Below, in pieces: positions 5,608-11,297 of a stretch of 11,297 nucleotides of DNA (position 1 is its first letter; the number at the start of each line of letters is the position of its first letter). Under the pieces are notes generated by a model. It had not been told where the DNA came from and ran no database searches. It was given only the letters and a program-made list of their open reading frames with translations. The position numbers and the translations under genes are program-made. Origin of the DNA: Bacillota bacterium (GTDB lineage Bacteria > Bacillota > Clostridia > Christensenellales > Aristaeellaceae); contig JAEYAR010000039.1 in NCBI GenBank assembly GCA_023404715.1, positions 1-11,297 on the forward strand, given 5' to 3'.

Positions 5608-6192
5608 ATGAATGAAATGATCGAGAAGATGATAACCCGCCACGCAATCCGCCGCTTTCAGGATCGACAGCTGGAGGAAACCGTCTTGGAACAAATTCTC
5701 CTGGCGGGGCTCTATGCCCCCAGCGCCGGAAACAACCAGCGCTCCCGCATCGTGGTCTGCCAAAATAGGGAGGTCAACGAACGGCTAGGCCGCCTCAGCC
5801 GTTCTATGCAGTATAAGGGCGGCGATCCTGCGAAGATGGCCCATCCGATTTCAGCGGATCAGCCGAGCATCCAAGATGACCTGACGCTGATGGATGGCTT
5901 TTACCATGCGCCAACCGTTCTGACCCTCTTTTCCCCGCGCACCCGGTACACCCACGAGGACGCCGCGATGATCGCGCAGAACATTCAGCTCGCCGCCCAT
6001 TTCCTGGGCGTCGGCACATGCTATGTCGGTCGCACGGAAGAGGTTTTCGATACGGATTATGGGCGGGCACTCCGCAAATCTTGGGGTATCGCCGAGGATC
6101 TCGTGCCCGTCGGCAACGTCCTGCTGGGCTACCGTGAAGGGCCCGCGCCAAGCGCAAAGCCCCGTAAAGAAGGGCGCATTCTACGCGTATAG
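5608..6192 (+). CDS. Nitroreductase-family FMN oxidoreductase
   Basis: This 194-aa flavoprotein belongs to the nitroreductase family, which uses NAD(P)H and FMN to reduce nitro-compounds, quinones or other electrophiles in the cytoplasm. The N-terminal RHAIRRF (11-17) and APSAGNNQ (37-44) are FMN-phosphate and isoalloxazine contacts. A helix rich in alanine (about 118-135) forms the dimer core, and LVPVGNVLLGY (165-175) is the usual C-terminal strand. AAGGAGG (5594-5600) lies 7 nt before ATG 5608, so an upstream in-frame ATG at 5569 is ignored. Divergence from an HxlR gene mirrors B. subtilis yodB/yodC, in which the regulator represses a nitroreductase until quinones modify its cysteine. The substrate here is unknown. 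It converges with the PNPOx-like gene with only 13 nt between stops. Confidence 0.92.
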   Translation: MNEMIEKMITRHAIRRFQDRQLEETVLEQILLAGLYAPSAGNNQRSRIVVCQNREVNERLGRLSRSMQYKGGDPAKMAHPISADQPSIQDDLTLMDGFYHAPTVLTLFSPRTRYTHEDAAMIAQNIQLAAHFLGVGTCYVGRTEEVFDTDYGRALRKSWGIAEDLVPVGNVLLGYREGPAPSAKPRKEGRILRV

Positions 6193-6205
6193 GCCAGAAA
6201 ATTAT

Positions 6206-6682
6206 TTATTTCACCGTATGATGGATAAAATCAATTTCATATTGCTGCTCGCCGTATTTCATCTCGTTGTCGGTAAGGGTCCCCTCTGTCAGGGTGATAC
6301 ACAAAACGATCGAGTTGGGGTTGTCTTCGTCGCCGACCTCATCGAACCAATCAAAGACCTTCTTAAATTTGGCTCTGATTTTTGCATTCTTTTCGTCCTT
6401 GACCCATCCGAGATTTTCTGCTGTACCCTGAAAAGCATACCAACCTAATCCGGCGACGGATACCTCGTTGTTCTTCTCGATTTGCAGCATTTTGTTCTTC
6501 TTAGCGTCCGAAGATACGTAAAATTTTCCGTCTTCATAGTAAGCGCAAACCATGCGGACGGCAGGCCGGGGACTTCCGGCGGCGTTCAAAGCCCCAGATA
6601 TCGTCGCAAGGGCAATCACCACTTCCTTCTCGTTTCCGCATCGTTCCTCCAAGAGCTTCATCGCATTTTCAAACTTGCTCAT
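6206..6682 (-). CDS. PNPOx-like (split-barrel) flavin-binding protein
   Basis: This 158-aa protein has the pyridoxamine-phosphate-oxidase-like split-barrel fold: strands around VVIALATIS (21-29), AVRMVCAYYEDGKFYVSSDA (41-60, the family pattern pairing a variable strand with a reporter strand) and the central NNEVSVAGLG (71-80). Such proteins bind FMN, F420 or haem as dimers; true PdxH is longer, so a role in vitamin B6 synthesis is unlikely. AAAAGGAG (6697 to 6690) precedes two adjacent ATGs, at 6685 and 6682; the second has the better spacing (7 nt), but the first cannot be excluded. The gene is divergent from the secreted TPR protein and convergent with the nitroreductase. General redox or xenobiotic work is a reasonable guess from its neighbours; the substrate is unknown. 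Confidence 0.85.
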   Translation of the reverse strand: MSKFENAMKLLEERCGNEKEVVIALATISGALNAAGSPRPAVRMVCAYYEDGKFYVSSDAKKNKMLQIEKNNEVSVAGLGWYAFQGTAENLGWVKDEKNAKIRAKFKKVFDWFDEVGDEDNPNSIVLCITLTEGTLTDNEMKYGEQQYEIDFIHHTVK

Positions 6683-6715
6683 CATCTTTCTCCTTTTAGT
6701 GAAATTTCTAACTGT

Positions 6716-6744
6716 ATTATAACACAAACATTTGTTCGAAGCAA
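6716..6744 (-). promoter_or_regulatory. Promoter of the PNPOx-like gene
   Basis: On the minus strand a perfect TATAAT (6721 to 6716) with a TGT extension lies 17 nt from a weak -35 TTGCTT (6744 to 6739). The start is near 6709, giving a leader of roughly 25 nt. Confidence 0.65.
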
Positions 6745-6794
6745 CAAGCTTCCCATCGTTTATGTTGGGAACGTGGTTTTTCGTTTGCCTTGCA

Positions 6795-6823
6795 TTGACG
6801 GATCCCCTGCCGCTTGCTACAAT
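6795..6823 (+). promoter_or_regulatory. Promoter of the TPR/propeller gene
   Basis: A -35 TTGACG (6795-6800), 17-nt spacer, TGC extension and -10 TACAAT (6818-6823) make a strong promoter, about 36 nt upstream of the start codon. Confidence 0.75.
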
Positions 6824-6859
6824 GAAATCTAAGAAATATGATGACAAGGGGGTTCTGCC

Positions 6860-8860
6860 ATGATCCGTACGCTACGCCGCGTTGCCGCGCTCCTGCTGTG
6901 CCTGTGCCTCGCGGCGGCCCTGCCCGCCTTGGGCGAAGGGCTGGAGGATTTGCGCTTAAAGGCCGAGGCCTATATCTCCGCTGGCGAGCACGAAAAAGCC
7001 TTCGCCTGCTATACCCTGGCCGCCCGCGTGTCGCCGGAGGATCCCCTGCCGCTGCTCAGCGCCGGCCTTCTGCATCTCTCCTTGGGTGAGGCCGCCGAGG
7101 CCAAATCCTTGGCCGATGAGGCGCTTGCCCGCTCTCCCGCCCTGGCGGATGCCTGGCTTTTGCGCCTGCAGGCGGATATCGATCTGGCCGACGGCGAGGC
7201 CGTCGCGCAAGACCTGCTCTACGCAGAGATCTGCGGCGCGGTGCTTTCCCCGGCAGTCTATGCGAGCCTCGGGGCGCTCTACAGCGATTCAGGGGATTAT
7301 GAACGGGCGCTCGATGCTTTTGACCTCGCTGTCTCTTCCGAGCTCACCGAGGCGCAGCGCGCCGCCTATGCCCGCGCGCTCCTGCGCACCGGCGATACGC
7401 AGAAGGCCAGCGCGCTGGGTCTGCTCGCAGCTTCCCGCCGCGATGCAGCGCTCGACGCCGCCTTTCAAGCCGGTTCCCCCGCGCTGCAAGAGGTTTCCCT
7501 GTGGGGGCCTGATGCGGAGCAATACGAGATCGTGTTTTCCGCGGCGCAGCTGGATTTCATGTCGTTCGATGTGGGCGTTTATGCGCCTCGCCGCAGTGCA
7601 GACGGCCGTGTGATCACCGTCGCCATGCCCGCACAGGAGGTGCGCGCGTTTCTGAACGCAGCTCGACCGCTTAGCGTCTCTCCGGATGGCGAAACGGTGC
7701 TCCTCTATGCGGAGGGCACGCTCGCCGCCCTACGGGGAAATACCCTGACGCTCCTGCGCGATGCGCAAGATCGCGGGGTTGCGGATTCGTATGGCAAGCT
7801 CGAGCGGTATATGGACGTTATCGCGGGCGCCGGCCTCATCGGCGAGGAGGGCGTCGTCTGGTCGCCCGATGGGCGATACGCCGTCGTCACGAATGCAAGA
7901 GACGTGTTGATGACCATGCGCCTCATCGTCGATCCGATCCTCTTCGATACGCAGACGGGCGAAATCTTCCTCACCGCCACGTATCCGGACAAGCTTTTTG
8001 ACGGCGGCGCAGCCGTCACCCAGGCGCGGTTTGACGGGACCGGGCGCTACCTCTACTATCTCCTGTACGGCTATTATGGGAACAACAAATGCGCCTTGAT
8101 GCGCTATGACCTGATGAACGACGAAACCGTCCTTTGCTATGATGGTCCGCAACTCGCGTATTACCCCAGCCTTTGCGAGTTATCCGACGGCCGATTACTC
8201 GCCCTTATGGACGTGTTCGAGTCGGATTTGGCCTGCGGTCTCAACGTCTATGCGCAGGAGGCAGGCGGCTGGCGTAACGATCCGCAAGTTTTTTCGCTGC
8301 CGACGCGTTGCTTTTATCCCCGATCGCTCGCGTATGCCGCCAATTCGGATTACGCCCTCATCACCGGCCTGCTCTACCGCACGCTGCCCGCCCTGCTCAT
8401 GCGTCTGCAGCCCGGCTCGGGTTTTGCAGGTAGGGAGGATTACTGGGTCATTGAGAGCCTGCGTAGTCGCGCCGCCGCCCGCCTCACGGCGGCACAAGTC
8501 GAGGCGGAGTTTGCGTCCATTCAGACGGATTTGGGGCCCGACAGCGATGCGAACGCCCTTTCCGACCTCCTCGGGTCGAAATACGTCTCCATTCACCGCG
8601 CCTGCCTCTCGCCGGACGGCCATTATGCGCTGCTCTATTGCTCTGGCAAGGAAGATACCGGCGCCGATGCGTACGCCTTTCTCCTCCTGCAGCTCGAAGA
8701 CATGGCGCTCGTTCCCGTCCGGGCGGATCCGCAGCTGCTCACGGGCGCGGCTGCCTCCCCGTCCGCCGGACCTCTGTTCGCCCCCGGCGTCTCTTGGTGC
8801 GCGGACGGCACGCTGCTCATCCTGGGCGAGGAGGGCGTGAAGGCCTATCGCCTACAATGA
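6860..8860 (+). CDS. Secreted TPR plus beta-propeller protein, function unknown
   Basis: This 666-aa exported protein has a signal peptide: positively charged MIRTLRR, a hydrophobic core about 8-22, and likely signal-peptidase-I cleavage after ALG (residue 25). The cysteines at 14 and 16 do not form a lipobox. About four to five TPR helical pairs follow (about 28-200, clearest at 34-60, 65-93 and 132-158). Residues about 215-666 look like a beta-propeller of PD40/TolB type, with repeated SPDG or DG turns followed by a hydrophobic strand: 274-277, 335-338, 391-395, 441-444, 584-587 and 648-650. AAGGGGG (6846-6852) lies 7 nt before ATG 6860. Such proteins usually scaffold protein contacts outside the membrane. 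The real role and partners are not evident, and no neighbouring gene gives a clear hint. No C-terminal anchor or sortase motif is seen. Confidence 0.85.
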   Translation: MIRTLRRVAALLLCLCLAAALPALGEGLEDLRLKAEAYISAGEHEKAFACYTLAARVSPEDPLPLLSAGLLHLSLGEAAEAKSLADEALARSPALADAWLLRLQADIDLADGEAVAQDLLYAEICGAVLSPAVYASLGALYSDSGDYERALDAFDLAVSSELTEAQRAAYARALLRTGDTQKASALGLLAASRRDAALDAAFQAGSPALQEVSLWGPDAEQYEIVFSAAQLDFMSFDVGVYAPRRSADGRVITVAMPAQEVRAFLNAARPLSVSPDGETVLLYAEGTLAALRGNTLTLLRDAQDRGVADSYGKLERYMDVIAGAGLIGEEGVVWSPDGRYAVVTNARDVLMTMRLIVDPILFDTQTGEIFLTATYPDKLFDGGAAVTQARFDGTGRYLYYLLYGYYGNNKCALMRYDLMNDETVLCYDGPQLAYYPSLCELSDGRLLALMDVFESDLACGLNVYAQEAGGWRNDPQVFSLPTRCFYPRSLAYAANSDYALITGLLYRTLPALLMRLQPGSGFAGREDYWVIESLRSRAAARLTAAQVEAEFASIQTDLGPDSDANALSDLLGSKYVSIHRACLSPDGHYALLYCSGKEDTGADAYAFLLLQLEDMALVPVRADPQLLTGAAASPSAGPLFAPGVSWCADGTLLILGEEGVKAYRLQ

Positions 8861-8898
8861 TGTGCCTTTCCATGTTCTTCAAAAGAGCAAATTAAATT

Positions 8899-8916
8899 AT
8901 TGACCACTCGGTCTAT
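8899..8916. promoter_or_regulatory. TetR operator, upstream copy
   Basis: ATTGACCACTCGGTCTAT is a near-palindrome of form ATWGACC-N4-GGTCWAT and contains the -35 TTGACC (8900-8905). Its reverse complement matches the second copy (8937-8954) at 16 of 18 bases. Confidence 0.75.
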
Positions 8917-8928
8917 TTATGCTATACT
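8900..8928 (+). promoter_or_regulatory. Promoter of the tetR-MATE operon
   Basis: A -35 TTGACC (8900-8905), 17-nt spacer, TGC extension and -10 TATACT (8923-8928) form a strong promoter preceded by an AT-rich stretch (8881-8900) that may act as an UP element. The start near 8935 falls just before the second operator, so both copies bracket the promoter. Confidence 0.8.
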
Positions 8929-8936
8929 CTCGCATT

Positions 8937-8954
8937 ATAGACCATGTGGTCAAT
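8937..8954. promoter_or_regulatory. TetR operator, downstream copy
   Basis: ATAGACCATGTGGTCAAT is the mirror-image partner of the site at 8899-8916, with centres 38 bp apart. It covers roughly +3 to +20 of the transcript, where a bound TetR dimer would block initiation or early elongation. Confidence 0.75.
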
Positions 8955-8973
8955 TTTTTAGAGGTGAATCAAC

Positions 8974-9591
8974 GTGAATCGAGAAGAAAAAAATCAACAG
9001 ACGCGCCGGCGCATCCTCGATAGCGCCTTAGCCGAATTTGCCGGGCAAGGCTATGGCGCAAGTTCGATCAATACCATCTGTGGCGCGCAAGGGATCTCCA
9101 AGGGAATCATCTATCACTATTTCGAAACGAAGGACGACCTGTATCTGACTTGTGTAGAAGAGTGCTTTCAACTGCTGACCGCCTATCTAAAGGATAATCT
9201 GCCTCCTCATGGCGAGGGGATTGAAGCGCAGCTGACCTCCTATTTCAGCGTCAGGCTCGCCTTTTTTCAGGCGCATCCCGTCTATCAGCGCATTTTCTGC
9301 GATGCTGTCGTGATGCCGCCTGCGCATCTGCGCGCTGCCATCCAAGCGCGTAAAGCGCCGTTCGACGCGCTGAACATCTCTATTTTGAATCGACTGATTA
9401 AGCCGGTCGAGTTGCGTCGGGGTATCACACAGGCCGAGGTGGTCGATATGTTCCGCTTATATCAGGATTTTATCAACGCCAAATACCAAATGGTCGACGC
9501 CCGGGCAATCGACATCAAGGCGCATGAGGCAGATTGTCAGCTAGCCCTCAGCATACTGCTCTATGGCGTCCTTGCGCGAAAGGAGGCATAA
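8974..9591 (+). CDS. TetR/AcrR-family repressor, GTG start
   Basis: This 205-aa regulator has the N-terminal TetR helix-turn-helix: RRRILDSALAEFAGQGYGAS (11-30), then INTICGAQGISKGIIYHYF (32-50) with the classic K-G-x-x-Y-x-Y-F recognition helix, then ETKDDLY. The remaining helices form a ligand-binding and dimer domain specific to this protein. It starts at GTG 8974, with GAGGTGA (8961-8967) upstream at suitable spacing. It lies 2 nt upstream of the MATE gene, and the two palindromes at its promoter make it the likely ligand-released repressor of itself and the pump. Confidence 0.93.
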   Translation: MNREEKNQQTRRRILDSALAEFAGQGYGASSINTICGAQGISKGIIYHYFETKDDLYLTCVEECFQLLTAYLKDNLPPHGEGIEAQLTSYFSVRLAFFQAHPVYQRIFCDAVVMPPAHLRAAIQARKAPFDALNISILNRLIKPVELRRGITQAEVVDMFRLYQDFINAKYQMVDARAIDIKAHEADCQLALSILLYGVLARKEA

Positions 9592-9593
9592 TC

Positions 9594-10967
9594 ATGCGCA
9601 AACAGACCGTCTCCAATGCATCCGTCTTGGGGGACATGATGCCCTCCAAGGCCATCATCCAATTGGCTGTTCCGGCCACCCTGGCTTTGCTGGCAAAGGC
9701 CGTGTACAACATCGTCGATACCGCCTATATCGGCATGCTCCACTCCGACGTCGCCCTTGCGGCGGTCGGCGTAACGTTGCCTCTGCTTTTGATCATGGTT
9801 TCGATTGAAAATATCTTTGCCGCAGGCGCGGCTGTTTTGGCTGGCAGGCAGCTGGGCGCGCAAGATCAGGATGGTGCGAACCGCACCGTTACCACGATCG
9901 TAGGGCTTTCCTTTATCATCGGCATTCTCCTTTGCGTCGGCGGCCTCCTGTTCATAGAGCCGCTGCTGCGCGCGTTCGGCGCGTCCGAGGCGGTCTTGCC
10001 GCAGGCGAGGGATTATGCGTTTTGGATGTTCGTCGCCGCGCTCGCCAATCTGCCCGCACAAAGCTTAAATTGCGCGGCCAGGGCGGAATCCTCGGTTAAA
10101 ATTTCATCGATTGCCGTCATCACCGGCGCCGCTTTAAACGTTATTCTCGATCCCGTCTTCATGTTCGATTGGGGCCTTGGCATGGGCGTCGAGGGCGCTT
10201 CCCTAGCGACGACGGTTTCGCAGCTCGTCACCTTCTTCATCCTTGTTTGGTTCTACTTTAGCGGCCGCTCCGTCATCCGGATCAGGTTGCGGCACTTCAA
10301 GCCTTCGGTTGATTTGGTTAAGACCGTCACATTGATCGGCATTCCCTCCGCTGTCATCCAGATTTGCCTCGCCGTCGCCACCTCGCTAACAAACGTCGCC
10401 GCCAAACCGCTGCCGGATGCAGATCTAATCATCGCCGCCTATGGCGTGGTGCAGCGCCTGGTTCTGATCGGCTGCTATATGGTCATGGGGTTCATGCAAG
10501 GTTATCAACCCGTCGCTTCCTTCGCCTTCGGCGCAAAGGATGAAGACCGTTTCCACTCGTCCGTACGCTTTGCGCTTAAGGCCTGCGTCTTGCTTACGCT
10601 GGTCGTGGCTGCGGTCTACATGCTGCTGTCTAGGCCGCTCATCATGCTGTTTAACGATAACCCTGCCGTCATCAACTACGGCGTAAAGCTGCTCATCTCC
10701 CAGGTCGCTCTGTATCCCGCCTTCGGCCTTTGCTATATGCTGACGATCACATTTCAAACGATCGGCACCTCCAGCTACGGCCTCTTCCTCTCGCTGATAC
10801 GACAGGGGCTCTTCTACATCCCGTTCATCCTTATTTTACCGCAGCTCCTGGGCGTGCAGGGCATCTACTTTGCCCAACCCGCTGCGGATGTCCTGACGCT
10901 CGCCGTATGCGCGCTGTCGATCGCGCCGGCCAAAAAAGCCGCCTCGCTAAAGATGGGCGGCGGTTGA
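9594..10967 (+). CDS. MATE-family multidrug/cation efflux pump
   Basis: This 457-aa inner-membrane antiporter has the twelve hydrophobic segments and two-lobe layout of the MATE family. Diagnostic stretches are YNIVDTAYIG (38-47) in the first helix, AAGAAVLAGRQLGA (76-89), LNVILDPVFMF (181-191) followed by GVEGASLAT (198-206), and GYQPVASFAFGA (303-314) in the second lobe. The family exports cationic drugs by Na+ or H+ exchange; overall it looks closest to the MepA/DinF-like clostridial group. AAAGGAGG (9579-9586) lies 7 nt before ATG 9594, so upstream in-frame codons overlapping tetR are not used. The start is 2 nt after the TetR stop, giving a tight operon. Its substrate is unknown and is probably the same compound that releases the TetR repressor. 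Confidence 0.94.
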   Translation: MRKQTVSNASVLGDMMPSKAIIQLAVPATLALLAKAVYNIVDTAYIGMLHSDVALAAVGVTLPLLLIMVSIENIFAAGAAVLAGRQLGAQDQDGANRTVTTIVGLSFIIGILLCVGGLLFIEPLLRAFGASEAVLPQARDYAFWMFVAALANLPAQSLNCAARAESSVKISSIAVITGAALNVILDPVFMFDWGLGMGVEGASLATTVSQLVTFFILVWFYFSGRSVIRIRLRHFKPSVDLVKTVTLIGIPSAVIQICLAVATSLTNVAAKPLPDADLIIAAYGVVQRLVLIGCYMVMGFMQGYQPVASFAFGAKDEDRFHSSVRFALKACVLLTLVVAAVYMLLSRPLIMLFNDNPAVINYGVKLLISQVALYPAFGLCYMLTITFQTIGTSSYGLFLSLIRQGLFYIPFILILPQLLGVQGIYFAQPAADVLTLAVCALSIAPAKKAASLKMGGG

Positions 10968-10993
10968 TAGAAAAACGCTTCCGAACGAAAGAC

Positions 10994-11023
10994 AGGACGG
11001 TTCCCTAGCGGAATCGTCCTTTT
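10994..11023 (+). terminator. Terminator of the tetR-MATE operon
   Basis: A stem of GGACGGTTCC (10995-11004) with GGAATCGTCC (11010-11019), containing one G-U pair, closes a CTAGC loop and is followed by TTTT (11020-11023). It lies 27 nt after the MATE stop codon. Confidence 0.85.
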
Positions 11024-11034
11024 GATGAGAAACA

Positions 11035-11297
11035 TTACATGTAAAAAATATGATCCTTGTATGTATGGAGAACTCGTTCGTTATACGCATCCCCCCCGTC
11101 CAGGTTGGCCGAGCGAAACACGGGCGCCATCTGCCCCGCCTCCACGATATAGCCTACCGCCTGCGCCATAATCGCGTTGAGCATCGCCGCTCCCACGGCC
11201 GTCGATGTCGCGGCGATGTGCGGCGCCTCTTCGTTTAGGATCAGTGCCGCGTCCCCTGCGCACCCGCAGTTGTCCAGCACCAAATCCGCTACTTGGG
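11035..11297 (-). CDS. SIS-domain sugar-phosphate-binding protein, 3' part only
   Basis: The leftward frame is open to the right edge of the window, so the 5' part of the gene is missing; about 86 C-terminal residues are present, ending in TAA (11037 to 11035). The stretch TSTAVGAAMLNAIMAQAV followed by PVFRSANLDGGDAYN is diagnostic of the SIS-type UPF0309/COG4821 proteins, which bind phosphorylated sugars in the cytoplasm, often beside sugar uptake or amino-sugar genes. An apparent TTG start at 11283 lies within conserved sequence (VLDNCG) and is not the true start. It converges with the MATE operon; the gap holds the terminator at 10994-11023. Confidence 0.85.
   Translation of the reverse strand, partial: QVADLVLDNCGCAGDAALILNEEAPHIAATSTAVGAAMLNAIMAQAVGYIVEAGQMAPVFRSANLDGGDAYNERVLHTYKDHIFYM

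Noticed and set aside
6683..6847. N-terminal extension of the PNPOx-like protein from 6847
   Set aside because: It crosses the gene's own promoter and the divergent promoter of the TPR gene. A Shine-Dalgarno site lies right before the double ATG at 6685/6682, where the conserved domain begins.
7086..7613. Overlapping 175-codon frame inside the TPR/propeller gene, and similar long frames opposite the ABC and MATE genes
   Set aside because: Long overlapping frames are expected from GC-rich codon use. These are rich in Arg, Pro and Ser, lack ribosome binding sites and show no domain.
10730..11008. 92-codon frame overlapping the 3' end of the MATE gene and the terminator
   Set aside because: It reads through the terminator hairpin, has no ribosome binding site and shows no recognisable domain.

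Overview
This window reads as chromosomal DNA of a fairly GC-rich member of the Clostridia (Bacillota). The evidence is strong GGAGG-type Shine-Dalgarno sites, sigma-A promoters that often carry extended -10 boxes, and gene families typical of gut Clostridia. A Christensenellales-like source is only a guess. I see no phage structural genes, transposase, integrase or CRISPR array.

Layout, left to right. Positions 1-354 hold a compact control region: divergent promoters decorated with five copies of an imperfect palindrome (consensus TCCACTTTGTGGA). They lie in front of an XRE-HTH/S24-peptidase (LexA/CI-like) self-cleaving repressor (355-999). An intergenic stretch with a GC-rich hairpin (1000-1262) leads to a tRNA-Leu(UAA) gene with its own promoter and a perfect 15-bp terminator hairpin. 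Next comes an AraC-type regulator with a GyrI-like ligand-binding domain (1508-2356), followed on the same strand by a three-gene ABC exporter (ATPase 2425-3411, permeases 3408-4214 and 4218-5021). A leftward HxlR-family regulator (5000-5380, probable TTG start) overlaps the end of the exporter operon tail to tail and is divergent from a nitroreductase (5608-6192). A leftward PNPOx-like flavin-binding protein (6206-6682) is divergent from a secreted TPR plus beta-propeller protein of unknown role (6860-8860). A TetR regulator (8974-9591) and a MATE efflux pump (9594-10967) form an operon whose promoter is bracketed by two mirror-image operators. A terminator follows, and the right edge holds the 3' part of a leftward SIS-domain sugar-phosphate-binding protein.

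Taken together the window looks like a cluster of independently controlled small-molecule stress modules. Each is built as a local sensor next to its effector: damage-type repressor, AraC-GyrI/ABC exporter, HxlR/nitroreductase, and TetR/MATE. The least explained parts are the five-copy operator array with its leftward promoter(s), whose target lies mostly outside the window, and the large secreted TPR/propeller protein.
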